Source of the DNA: Treponema sp.
Lineage (GTDB): Bacteria; Spirochaetota; Spirochaetia; Treponematales; Breznakiellaceae
NCBI GenBank assembly: GCA_031257195.1
Contig: JAIRPD010000043.1
Location: 1-37,141, forward strand
Reading direction: 5' to 3'
Length of the DNA: 37,141 nucleotides
In this document: piece by piece, positions 30,120-37,141 of the stretch
Layout: each line of letters begins with the position of its first letter
Numbering within the stretch: the first letter of the stretch is position 1
Made by a program: the position numbers and the translations under genes
Notes under the pieces: generated by a model
Databases searched by the model: none
What the model was told of the DNA's origin: nothing
Seen by the model: only the letters and a program-made list of their open reading frames with translations

Positions 30120-32846
30120 ATGTCAGACACCGCGGACGCTCCCGTACAAACCGGCCGGATTATTCCTATCTCCATAGAGGATGAGGTTAAAAACGACTAC
30201 CTTGTCTACGCCATGAGCGTGATCGTGGCCCGGGCCCTGCCGGACGCGAGGGACGGCTTAAAGCCCGTCCACCGGCGGCTGCTCTACTCCATGGATGAGC
30301 TGGGGTTGAGGCCCACGGCGGCCACCAAAAAGTGCGCCCGCATTGTGGGGGATACCATGGGTAAGTACCACCCCCACGGCGACCTGGCGCTGTACGACGC
30401 CCTGGTCCGCATGGCCCAGGGCTTTTCCCTCCGTTACCCCCTGGTGCGGGGGCAGGGGAACTTTGGCTCCGTGGACGGGGACCCGGCGGCGGCGATGCGG
30501 TACACCGAGGCCCGGCTTTCCCAGGTGGGGGACGAGATGCTGGCGGACCTGGCCAAGGAGACCGTGGACTTTTCCCCCAACTTTGACGAGTCCCTCCAGG
30601 AGCCGGCGGTGCTGCCCTCCGCGGTGCCGAACCTGCTGGTCAACGGGTCCAGCGGTATCGCCGTGGGGATGGCCACCAACATGGCCCCCCACAACCTGGG
30701 GGAGGTTTGCGAGGCGGTCTGCGCCTACATCGACGACCCGGATATTACCATCGACGGCCTGGCGGCCCATGTTAAGGGGCCGGACTTTCCCACCGGGGGG
30801 ATCATCTTTGGCCGCCAGGGTATTCGGGACGCCTATCGCACGGGCCGGGGCCGGGTGCTGGTCCGGGGGCGCTTTGCCGTGGAAACCGGCAAGGGCGGGC
30901 GGGAGCTTATTGTCTTTACCGAAATCCCCTACGCGGTGAACAAAAAGGTGCTCCTGGAACGGATTGGGGCGCTGGTCCGGGAAAAGGTGATCGACGGCAT
31001 CGCCGCCTTTAACGATGAGTCCGACCGGGAGGGGATGCGGATCGTCATCGAGCTTAAGCGGGGGGCTATCCTCAAGGTGGTGCTGAACCAGCTTTTTTCC
31101 AACACCGCCCTGCAAAGCGCCTTTGGGATCATCAACCTGGCGCTGGTTAAGGGGCGGCCCCAGTGCCTTACCTTAAAGGACCTGGTCCGCCTCTTTGTGG
31201 AACACCGGGTGGAGGTGGTAACCCGCCGCACCCGCTACGACCTTCGCAAGGCCCGGGAACGGGCCCACATTCTGGAGGGGCTGGTTATCGCCCTGGCCCA
31301 TATCGACGAGGTGGTGGCGGTGATCAAGGCCAGCCGGGACATCGCCGCGGCAAAGGATAAGCTCCAGGAGCGGTTTGCCCTGAGCGAGATCCAGGCCCAG
31401 GCCATTGTGGACATGCGGCTGGGGCGGCTTACCAGCCTGGAAATCGAAAAGATCGAGCGGGAACTGGAGGAGCTGCGGACGCGGATCGCCTACTATGAAT
31501 CCCTGCTGGCGGACCAGCGTAAACTGCTGGGGGTGATCAAGGACGAGACCCGGGCGGTGGCGGAAAAGTACGGCGACCAGCGGCGCACGGAAATTGTGGC
31601 CGGGGAAGTGGAAACCATCGACATCGAGGACCTGATCAAAAAAGAGGAGATGGTGATTCTGATTTCCAACCTGGGCTACGTTAAGCGGGTGCCCGTGTCG
31701 GCCTACCGGAACCAGGGCCGGGGGGGCAAGGGAACGCAGAGCGCCAAGCTGGCGGAGGACGACTTTGTGGAGCAGCTTTTTGTGGCCTCCACCCACGAGT
31801 ACATTGTCTTTATCACCAGCGCCGGCAAGGCGTACTGGATGAAGGTCCACGAACTGCCGGAGGGCAGCCGTTCCAGCAAGGGCGCCCACCTCAAGACGCT
31901 GCTGACGGTGTCTCCCAACGAGGAAATTACCGCCGTGGTTTCCCTGAAGGACTTTTCCGATACCGAATTCCTCTTTATGGGCACCGCCAGGGGGGTGGTA
32001 AAAAAAGTAACCACCAGCGAGTTCAGCAACGCCAGGACCAGGGGGGTCAACGCTATCCGCCTGGACGAGGGGGACCGGCTGGTCAGCGCCGTCCTTTCCA
32101 GCGGCGGGGACGAGGTGGTGCTGATCTCCCGGAAGGGCCACGCCCTGCGGACCCACGAGGACCAGGTGCGTTCCATGGGACGGGCCAGCCGGGGTATCGC
32201 GGGGATGAAGCTGGCGGGGGACGACGAACTGGCGGGGGTGCTGCTGGTGGACAAGGCGGCCCCCCTTCCCGAACGGTCTTCCCCCGAAGGGGGGGAGGAA
32301 ACCGCCGTCCCGGAAGAAGGCGCGAAGCCGGAGGAGGCCCTCTCCCAAAAAACCACTCCCTGGGAAAAGATGCTGCTGGTTACCGAGTACGGCTTTGGCA
32401 AGCGGGTGGAATTTACCGAATTCAGCGCCCACAGCCGCAACACCGGGGGGCAGAAGATTTACACCGTAACGGAACGGACCGGCGAGATTGCCGGCTGTGT
32501 CAGCGTGGGGGACAACGAGGAGATTATGTGCATCTCCAGCCAGGGCAAGTCTATCAAGCTTAAGGTGGGGGACATCCGGGTGATGGGCCGGGGCGCCCAG
32601 GGGGTAAAGGTCCTGAGCATCGACAAGCCGGACTTTGTGATTGGCCTGGATAAAATCGTGAAAGAAAGCGCGCCATCCGCGGAGGATGCTTCGCCGGCTC
32701 CGGGCGGGGGCGCGGAAGCGCGGCCCGCTGAACCGGCGGCGGCGGGGGATGCTTCGCCGCAGCCGGGCGCGGGCGACCCGGACGGGGATGCCCCGGGCGG
32801 GGAAGAAGGCGGCGGGCCGGATACGGAGCAGGGGGAGCTGTTTTAG
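30120..32846 (+). CDS. gyrA: DNA gyrase subunit A
   Basis: GyrA cuts and rejoins DNA in the A2B2 gyrase that introduces negative supercoils. The 908-residue protein has the catalytic Tyr128 in [11 protein letters not shown] and the GyrA box as QGRGGKG (~540), which supports gyrase over ParC. The quinolone-resistance region reads [17 protein letters not shown], with Leu89 at the E. coli Ser83 position and Asp93 at the Asp87 position. The C-terminal propeller has a ~35-residue Pro/Glu insertion (~720-755). The protein ends in an acidic Gly/Pro-rich tail of ~60 residues closing with EQGELF. There is no ribosome-binding site; a leaderless promoter and a 21-bp array precede the gene. Confidence 0.95.
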   Translation: MSDTADAPVQTGRIIPISIEDEVKNDYLVYAMSVIVARALPDARDGLKPVHRRLLYSMDELGLRPTAATKKCARIVGDTMGKYHPHGDLALYDALVRMAQGFSLRYPLVRGQGNFGSVDGDPAAAMRYTEARLSQVGDEMLADLAKETVDFSPNFDESLQEPAVLPSAVPNLLVNGSSGIAVGMATNMAPHNLGEVCEAVCAYIDDPDITIDGLAAHVKGPDFPTGGIIFGRQGIRDAYRTGRGRVLVRGRFAVETGKGGRELIVFTEIPYAVNKKVLLERIGALVREKVIDGIAAFNDESDREGMRIVIELKRGAILKVVLNQLFSNTALQSAFGIINLALVKGRPQCLTLKDLVRLFVEHRVEVVTRRTRYDLRKARERAHILEGLVIALAHIDEVVAVIKASRDIAAAKDKLQERFALSEIQAQAIVDMRLGRLTSLEIEKIERELEELRTRIAYYESLLADQRKLLGVIKDETRAVAEKYGDQRRTEIVAGEVETIDIEDLIKKEEMVILISNLGYVKRVPVSAYRNQGRGGKGTQSAKLAEDDFVEQLFVASTHEYIVFITSAGKAYWMKVHELPEGSRSSKGAHLKTLLTVSPNEEITAVVSLKDFSDTEFLFMGTARGVVKKVTTSEFSNARTRGVNAIRLDEGDRLVSAVLSSGGDEVVLISRKGHALRTHEDQVRSMGRASRGIAGMKLAGDDELAGVLLVDKAAPLPERSSPEGGEETAVPEEGAKPEEALSQKTTPWEKMLLVTEYGFGKRVEFTEFSAHSRNTGGQKIYTVTERTGEIAGCVSVGDNEEIMCISSQGKSIKLKVGDIRVMGRGAQGVKVLSIDKPDFVIGLDKIVKESAPSAEDASPAPGGGAEARPAEPAAAGDASPQPGAGDPDGDAPGGEEGGGPDTEQGELF

Positions 32847-33183
32847 CGGGATGACGCGCCGGCGCTGTCCGGGGCGGGAACTTTACGCCAAACAAAGACG
32901 GGATACCGGTTTGGCGCTCCCGAAGTTGGTTTTATATACCGCCTGGCGTCGCCCATTGAATTAGCGTCTAAATGGGGAATAGCCATCTATAATTACACAA
33001 TCAAGTTCGCGCCCTTAAAACATGAGTGTACCCATATTGGGGATGAATTGACTATCTACCGAAAAGATGACGGCCTGAAAATCACCAGGGTAAATGTTTC
33101 GTATAACTATTCTGAACTCACCCTCACAGCCGCGGGCTTCAATTTATTGGATCCATCGAATTGCGGGTCCGGAAACGGCCCGG
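32847..33183 (+). pseudogene. Decayed outer-membrane (DUF1207-like) protein fragment
   Basis: Between gyrA and the flavodiiron gene a stretch of ~75-90 codons (about 32889-33165) reads as a protein without a start. It includes GYRFGAPEVGFIYRLASPIE, KFAPLKHECTHIGDEL and ITRVNVSYNYSELTL. Alternating hydrophobic strands and the H-x-x-x-H-x-GDE pattern resemble DUF1207-type outer-membrane barrel proteins; that family assignment is tentative. It is less GC-rich than gyrA, lacks the N- and C-terminal parts and runs into the convergent gene. No other gene is visible in this gap. Confidence 0.45.
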
Positions 33184-34422
33184 TCAGGCCCTCACTATGC
33201 GGGCAAGCTCGCGGCCCCGGTCTTCCAGGACCCGGCATTCCTCCGCCGTAGGGGCGCCGGCCCATTCCATGGAGGGAACGCTTTCCCATTGGAGGGCTTC
33301 TATGGCCGCCTCATACTCCTTCCTGGCCCCGCCGACCCAGCCCCAGGAACCGACGCGCAGCGCCGTTTTATGAAAGATATGCTTGCGCCGGAAAATATCC
33401 AGCACATAGGCCATGGGGGGAAACATGGCGTATTCGTAGGTGGGCATGGCCAGCACCAGACCCCGGGATTTAAAGGCGTCCGCCAGGACGTAGGACACGT
33501 CCTCGTTGGGGACCTGGTGGACGGAATAGGGCGCCCCCCCGGCCTCAATGCCCCGGATCACCGCGTCCAGCCCCCGCCGGGTGTTGCCGTACATGGAACC
33601 CCAAATAACGGCGATTTCCCGCTCCCCCGAAGGTTCCGCCCCCTCCAAAGCGGGCCGGGAATAGGAGGCGTAGGTCCGGTAGCGGTCCATGATCGTCTTG
33701 GGGTTCTTCCGCCACACCATGCCATGACTGGGGGCGACGCGGCGTATATCCAGGCCGGAGAGCTTTGCCATCCCCCTTTCCACAAAGGTGGAAAAGGAAG
33801 AAATGATATTCGCGTAATACCGCAGGCACTCTTTTTCAAAGAGCGCGTGCTCGGCCCCGCTGAATTCGTCATCAAAAACCCGGTCCCCCAGGGCGCCAAA
33901 GGAACCGAAGGCGTCGCAGGAAAAAAGAGTCCCCGAAGAGGGCTCCCAGGTAACCATTGTTTCCGGCCAATGGATGTTGGGGGTTTCAAAAAAGGTCAGT
34001 TCCAGTCCGCCCAGGTCGAGTTTGTCCCCGTCCTTTACCGCCCGCAGGCCATCGTCCTCTTTGTAAAAAGTTTTTATGAGGTTTATTCCCTTGGCGGTGG
34101 AGATGATCTTCGCCCGGGGGTTCCGGCGGCGGAATTCCCCCAACCAGCCCGTGTGGTCCGGCTCCAGGTGGTTGAGGATCAGATAATCGACCTGGTCAAA
34201 ACCGCTCCCCACGGAGGCCAGGGCTTCCTCAAACTGACCCGCCGCCCCGGACCAATCCTTAAAAAGATCGATGAGGGCGGTTTTTCCGCCGGGCCCGCCC
34301 CTTACCAGGTACGCGTTAAGGGAAACTCCCTGGGGAATAGGCCAGATTCCCTCAAAAAGATCCGTTGTTTTTATATCAGCGTGGAGACAATGCACCAGTT
34401 CCGAAATTGTATGGGCTTTCAT
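33184..34422 (-). CDS. Flavodiiron protein (oxygen/NO reductase, FprA type)
   Basis: This cytoplasmic enzyme of anaerobes reduces O2 to water, or NO to N2O, with reduced rubredoxin or F420H2-type donors. The metallo-beta-lactamase domain keeps all di-iron ligands: His85, Glu87, Asp89 and His90 (HLEPDH), His151 (NIHWPETM), Asp170 (FSCDAFG) and His233 (APSHG). The flavodoxin domain (~255-412) has the FMN loop GSMYGNTRRG and PTYEYAMFPP. Length 412 is normal. I start at ATG 34422 (MKAHTISELV); a TTG at 34446 would only add eight residues. It lies 27 bp after the CheY-like gene, so co-transcription is likely. No rubredoxin gene is in view. Confidence 0.93.
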   Translation of the reverse strand: MKAHTISELVHCLHADIKTTDLFEGIWPIPQGVSLNAYLVRGGPGGKTALIDLFKDWSGAAGQFEEALASVGSGFDQVDYLILNHLEPDHTGWLGEFRRRNPRAKIISTAKGINLIKTFYKEDDGLRAVKDGDKLDLGGLELTFFETPNIHWPETMVTWEPSSGTLFSCDAFGSFGALGDRVFDDEFSGAEHALFEKECLRYYANIISSFSTFVERGMAKLSGLDIRRVAPSHGMVWRKNPKTIMDRYRTYASYSRPALEGAEPSGEREIAVIWGSMYGNTRRGLDAVIRGIEAGGAPYSVHQVPNEDVSYVLADAFKSRGLVLAMPTYEYAMFPPMAYVLDIFRRKHIFHKTALRVGSWGWVGGARKEYEAAIEALQWESVPSMEWAGAPTAEECRVLEDRGRELARIVRA

Positions 34423-34449
34423 GGAGAAAACAGTTTTTATAAACAACGA

Positions 34450-34887
34450 TTACCGTTTAAGGACAGAAACGACCCGTTCCAGTACCTTTTTCCGGTCTAA
34501 GGGCTTAACGATGTAACTTTTTGCTCCCATCAAAAGGGACTTTTTAACCACATCCTCCTTCCCCAGGGCGCTTACCATGATGACATTGGCGGCCTTGTCA
34601 AATTCCAGTATCTTTTCCAGCGCCGAGACCCCATCCATCACCGGCATAGTGATATCCATGGTAACCAGATCGATATTGGGATACAGCTCCTTATATTTGT
34701 CCACCCCTTGGGCGCCGTCCCCGGCGGTTCCCACGACCTCAAAGCCCTCGGAGGTAAATATCTGCCCAAGTTGCTTTGCTATAAACATGGAATCATCCAC
34801 CACAAGAACCCGGTAAGCTGTACCGTCGGATTTAATCCCCTCAGGCGCTTTATCATTGAGGCTAAGCCCATCAGTCTTTGCAATCAT
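34450..34887 (-). CDS. CheY-like single-domain response regulator
   Basis: The 145-residue receiver protein has the acidic pair Asp31-Asp32 (LVVDDS), the phosphoacceptor Asp78 (VTMDITMP), and the conserved Lys128 (IVKPLD). A ~24-residue N-terminal extension precedes the receiver. There is no output domain, so it acts by protein contact, as CheY does at the flagellar switch, or as a phosphorelay intermediate. The ATG has AGAGGAG upstream at ~9 nt. It is followed by the flavodiiron gene in the same direction, and the dus gene diverges from it. A link between the receiver and oxygen defence is only suggested by position. Confidence 0.9.
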   Translation of the reverse strand: MIAKTDGLSLNDKAPEGIKSDGTAYRVLVVDDSMFIAKQLGQIFTSEGFEVVGTAGDGAQGVDKYKELYPNIDLVTMDITMPVMDGVSALEKILEFDKAANVIMVSALGKEDVVKKSLLMGAKSYIVKPLDRKKVLERVVSVLKR

Positions 34888-34966
34888 GCGGTATGCTCCT
34901 CTTCTTAATGATAGGGTATACAGAAGCTTTTAACAAGTCAAGTACCCGGAAACAAAAAACGCTTTC

Positions 34967-34996
34967 TTTACTTTTTCGGCAAAAACCCGCCACAAT
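34967..34996 (+). promoter_or_regulatory. Promoter of the dus gene, leaderless geometry
   Basis: TTTACT (34967-34972), an 18-bp spacer and CACAAT (34991-34996) are followed after 5 nt by the ATG at 35002. There is no Shine-Dalgarno. Confidence 0.45.
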
Positions 34997-35001
34997 GGGC
35001 C

Positions 35002-36198
35002 ATGAACCGGTTCACGGGTTACTATTTGGCGCCCATGGCGGAATTGAGCCACCGGGCTTTGCGGGAATTGATCGAGGGATTTTTTGCCGTCCCCCCGTCC
35101 CCTTCCGCCGGGCCCGGGACCGTGAACGATGGTGAGCGGTACAGGCCGGTGTACTATACCGAGATGATCAGCGCCCCGGGGCTCCTGGCCCGGGGACCCT
35201 TTGAAAAATGGTATCTGGACAGCGGACCCTGCGCCCAAAGGCTGGTTTACCAGCTTGTGGGCGCGGACGGCGATCAGCTTGCCGCCGCCGCCGCCCTCCT
35301 GGACCGGCGGGACTGCCTGGGGATAGACATCAATATGGGCTGCGCGGCCCCGGCGATCACCAGAACCGGGGCCGGAATCCGGTGGATGGAGAACCAGGAC
35401 CGGGCGGGGCGGCTTATACGAACGCTCCGGCGGATAACAACCAAGCGGCTGAGCGTTAAAATCCGGCTTGGTCCCAAAATCAACGGCGGAAGAGACAGGA
35501 ACCCCCGGCGGTTCCCGGCGGAAGAGGCCGGGACTCCGGCGGTGAATGGCCCCGGGGAACTTCCGCTTTGGGAGCCCCTGCTCCGGTTTTGCCGCCGCCT
35601 TGAGGAAGAGGGGGCGGATCTTATCGCCCTCCATCCCCGGACCGGGGAAGAGAAGTTCAAGCGCCGGGCCCGCTGGGACTATGTGGAGCGCCTCCGGGGG
35701 GAGCTGCGAATTCCCGTGGCGGGAAACGGGGACATCGCTTCCGCGGAGGAGATGGCGCGAAAGGCCGCCGCCGGGCCGGTTATGGCGGGGCGGCTGGCGG
35801 TACGGCGGCCCTGGGTCTTTGCCCAGGCGGCGGGTTTGGCGGAGCCGCCGGGACCGGGGCCGGAAGGCTTTCGCGTGGAGCCGCCAGGGGACGGGGCTTT
35901 TGAAAGCCCCCCGTTTACCGGGGGGGCGGACCCCCGGGAGGAAACGGCCCTGCGGTTTCTGGAGCTTCTGGCCCGGCATCAACCCCCGGAATTCCACCTC
36001 AGCCGGGCCCGGCGATTCTTTCATTACTACTGCGATAACTTTACCTGGGCCGAATTTCTGCGGAACCAACTCAACCGGGAGGAAACCCTGGCGGGGATGG
36101 GCCGGATTATCAGCGGCCATTGCCGGTCCGTCGAAGGCCCCGGTCCGGGGCTGCCCGTTCCCCCCGCGGCCGCCATGGACGGCGGAGAGGGCCTGTAG
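35002..36198 (+). CDS. dus: tRNA-dihydrouridine synthase
   Basis: Dus enzymes reduce specific uridines in tRNA to dihydrouridine with FMN and NADPH. The 398-residue protein starts with YYLAPMAELSHRALR, has YYTEMISAPGLL, the catalytic-Cys motif DINMGCAAPAITRTGAGIRWM (Cys ~113), LSVKIRLG, ALHPRTGEEKF and the FMN-binding VAGNGDIAS...VMAGRLAVRRPW. Between VKIRLG and LIALHPRT there is a ~45-residue Pro/Gly/Arg-rich insertion, and the C-terminus has another loop rich in Pro and Gly. Which Dus subtype it is cannot be settled by eye. It stands alone and diverges from the CheY-like gene. Confidence 0.9.
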   Translation: MNRFTGYYLAPMAELSHRALRELIEGFFAVPPSPSAGPGTVNDGERYRPVYYTEMISAPGLLARGPFEKWYLDSGPCAQRLVYQLVGADGDQLAAAAALLDRRDCLGIDINMGCAAPAITRTGAGIRWMENQDRAGRLIRTLRRITTKRLSVKIRLGPKINGGRDRNPRRFPAEEAGTPAVNGPGELPLWEPLLRFCRRLEEEGADLIALHPRTGEEKFKRRARWDYVERLRGELRIPVAGNGDIASAEEMARKAAAGPVMAGRLAVRRPWVFAQAAGLAEPPGPGPEGFRVEPPGDGAFESPPFTGGADPREETALRFLELLARHQPPEFHLSRARRFFHYYCDNFTWAEFLRNQLNREETLAGMGRIISGHCRSVEGPGPGLPVPPAAAMDGGEGL

Positions 36199-36346
36199 GC
36201 GGCGGGTGCGAACAACGCCGTGGACGCCGCCGAATGGAACCGGCATACCGGACGCTTAAAACCGTAGTTTATAAAAACCCTGGTACTCGCTGTCTTTTAT
36301 GGATAATAGTTACAGCCGCGATTTAGGGAATTATCAACGCGACCCC
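36199..36346. other. Intergenic stretch upstream of the cysteine-synthase-like gene
   Basis: The composition turns from GC-rich to AT-rich at about 36250. No tRNA, hairpin terminator or gene could be supported. Confidence 0.35.
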
Positions 36347-36375
36347 TTGACAAGTTTTGAAGATTATCCTATTAT
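36347..36375 (+). promoter_or_regulatory. Promoter of the cysteine-synthase-like gene
   Basis: A consensus TTGACA (36347-36352), a 17-bp spacer and TATTAT (36370-36375) predict a start point near 36382. A second -10-like TATAGT (36390-36395) directly abuts the first ATG and is exactly 6 nt from an in-frame GTG at 36402. Confidence 0.65.
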
Positions 36376-36395
36376 TCCAATCGGATTTATATAGT

Positions 36396-37141
36396 ATGAC
36401 CGTGATGGATTTGATTGGCAACACGCCTCTCGTCGAACTCAAGAAAATCTCCGCCGGACTTGACGGCGTGGCAATCTGGGCAAAGGCGGAATTCCGCAAC
36501 CTTTCAGGCTCGGTGAAAGACCGGGCTGCCCGCGCCATGCTCCTTGCGGGCATCGAATCGAGGGACTTGCGGCCCGGAAAGACCATCATCGACGCCTCCA
36601 GCGGCAACACGGGCATCGCCTACGCCGTGCTGGGGGCCGTTTTAGGCTATCCGGTAACGGTTTACCTGCCCGCCAACGCCAGCCGGGAGCGAAAGACTAT
36701 CCTTGCCTGCTGCGGCGCGGCGGTGCTGGAGACCAGCCCGCTGGAAAGCTCCGACGGCGCGTATCTGGCCGCCAAAGCCGAGGCCGAGGCCCGCCCGGAC
36801 AGGTACTTTTGGCCCAACCAGTACAACAACGACGCCAACTGGAAGGCCCACTATAACACCACCGGCGTTGAAATCTGGGAGCAGACCGGCGGTAAAGTCA
36901 CCCACTTTATCACCGGCATGGGCACGTCGGGGACGTTTATGGGAACCGCCCGGCGGCTCAAGGACTACAACCCCGCAATCCGGGCAATCGCCGTGCAGCC
37001 GGACTCGCCCTTCCACGGCATCGAGGGCACCAAGCACATGGCCAGCACCTTGCGGCCCGGCTTTTACGATGAGAGCTTCCCCGACCGCTTTGTGGAAGCC
37101 GGCACCGAGGCGGCCTACGCGATGACCCGCCGCCTTGCCCG
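36396..37141 (+). CDS. Cysteine synthase family PLP enzyme, 5' part
   Basis: The frame runs off the window after ~248 codons. The product belongs to the O-acetylserine sulfhydrylase/cystathionine beta-synthase fold: LIGNTPLVELKKI near the start, the PLP lysine in SGSVKDRAA (Lys41 from the first ATG), the substrate loop DASSGNTG (66-73), PNQYNN and the phosphate-binding GMGTSGTFMG. These enzymes make cysteine from O-acetylserine, or O-phosphoserine in some subgroups, and sulfide. CysK and CysM cannot be told apart without the C-terminus. Start choice is open: ATG 36396, GTG 36402 and ATG 36405 are in frame and none has a Shine-Dalgarno. Confidence 0.88.
   Translation, partial: MTVMDLIGNTPLVELKKISAGLDGVAIWAKAEFRNLSGSVKDRAARAMLLAGIESRDLRPGKTIIDASSGNTGIAYAVLGAVLGYPVTVYLPANASRERKTILACCGAAVLETSPLESSDGAYLAAKAEAEARPDRYFWPNQYNNDANWKAHYNTTGVEIWEQTGGKVTHFITGMGTSGTFMGTARRLKDYNPAIRAIAVQPDSPFHGIEGTKHMASTLRPGFYDESFPDRFVEAGTEAAYAMTRRLA

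Noticed and set aside
29983-30177. Short frame encoding a VKK/VQK heptad-like repeat peptide
   Set aside because: It is a by-product of the 21-bp period (7 codons) and runs into the gyrA coding region in another frame.
34423-34446. TTG start for the flavodiiron protein
   Set aside because: The family N-terminus fits the ATG at 34422. The upstream TTG adds only eight residues and has no ribosome-binding site.
33094-34500. Long plus-strand frames opposite the flavodiiron gene, and similar long frames opposite fapA, murA, nadE and gyrA
   Set aside because: They mirror well-supported genes on the other strand and arise from the GC-rich codon bias. Products are Gly/Pro/His/Arg-rich with no family motifs.
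36199-36346. tRNA or riboswitch upstream of the cysteine-synthase-like gene
   Set aside because: No cloverleaf, T-box or SAM-type motifs could be traced by eye.

Overview
This 37 kb window is GC-rich (about 60% by eye) chromosomal DNA from a free-living or gut-associated anaerobe. It most resembles a Treponema-like spirochete, such as the termite-gut treponemes. The grounds are an FlhG/MinD-like ATPase coupled to a FapA/DUF342 protein, a flavodiiron oxygen reductase, an STAS protein with a zinc ribbon, many treponeme-style hypothetical membrane proteins, and a MurA with Asp in place of the catalytic Cys, as known in Borrelia. The genus is inference. No rRNA, tRNA, CRISPR array, prophage or intact insertion sequence was recognised.

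Layout. 1-3.7 kb: the end of a repeat (propeller-like) protein, a terminator, then a convergent pair made of a tandem PII-like regulator and a DUF1538 membrane protein. 3.8-10.1 kb: amylomaltase (malQ), a DHH phosphoesterase, an exported M16 zinc protease and a small translationally coupled protein. 10.1-11.6 kb: an AT-rich, probably acquired island with intergenic palindromes and a TylF-family methyltransferase gene broken, or phase-switched off, at a run of 13 G. 11.6-17.2 kb: a tightly overlapping leftward operon (4-TM protein, MinD-like ATPase, FapA-like protein, lgt). 17.2-18 kb: a very GC-rich intergenic stretch with ten exact-length 21-bp tandem units. 18-21.1 kb: ctpA, rsmE and a WecG/TagA glycosyltransferase. 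21.1-26.5 kb: a divergent TrmJ-like methyltransferase and SDR, the STAS protein, an AT-rich 250-bp island with DnaA-box-like motifs, and two paired membrane proteins. 26.5-32.8 kb: murA, nadE, a second 21-bp tandem array and gyrA. 32.8-37.1 kb: a decayed outer-membrane protein fragment, a flavodiiron protein, a CheY-like receiver, a dihydrouridine synthase and the start of a cysteine-synthase-family gene.

Main patterns. First, many promoter-proximal genes (M16, ctpA, trmJ, murA, nadE, gyrA, dus and others) have a -10 box only 5-8 nt before the start codon, very often exactly 6, and no Shine-Dalgarno. This predicts leaderless mRNAs, side by side with genes that do have ribosome-binding sites. 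Second, two unrelated 21-bp-period arrays each lie between divergent promoters (in front of ctpA and between nadE and gyrA), which suggests helically phased protein binding or curvature. Third, the G13 tract looks like a contingency locus. Fourth, MurA (Asp at the Cys115 position) and GyrA (Leu at the Ser83 position) carry residues that predict intrinsic fosfomycin and fluoroquinolone tolerance.
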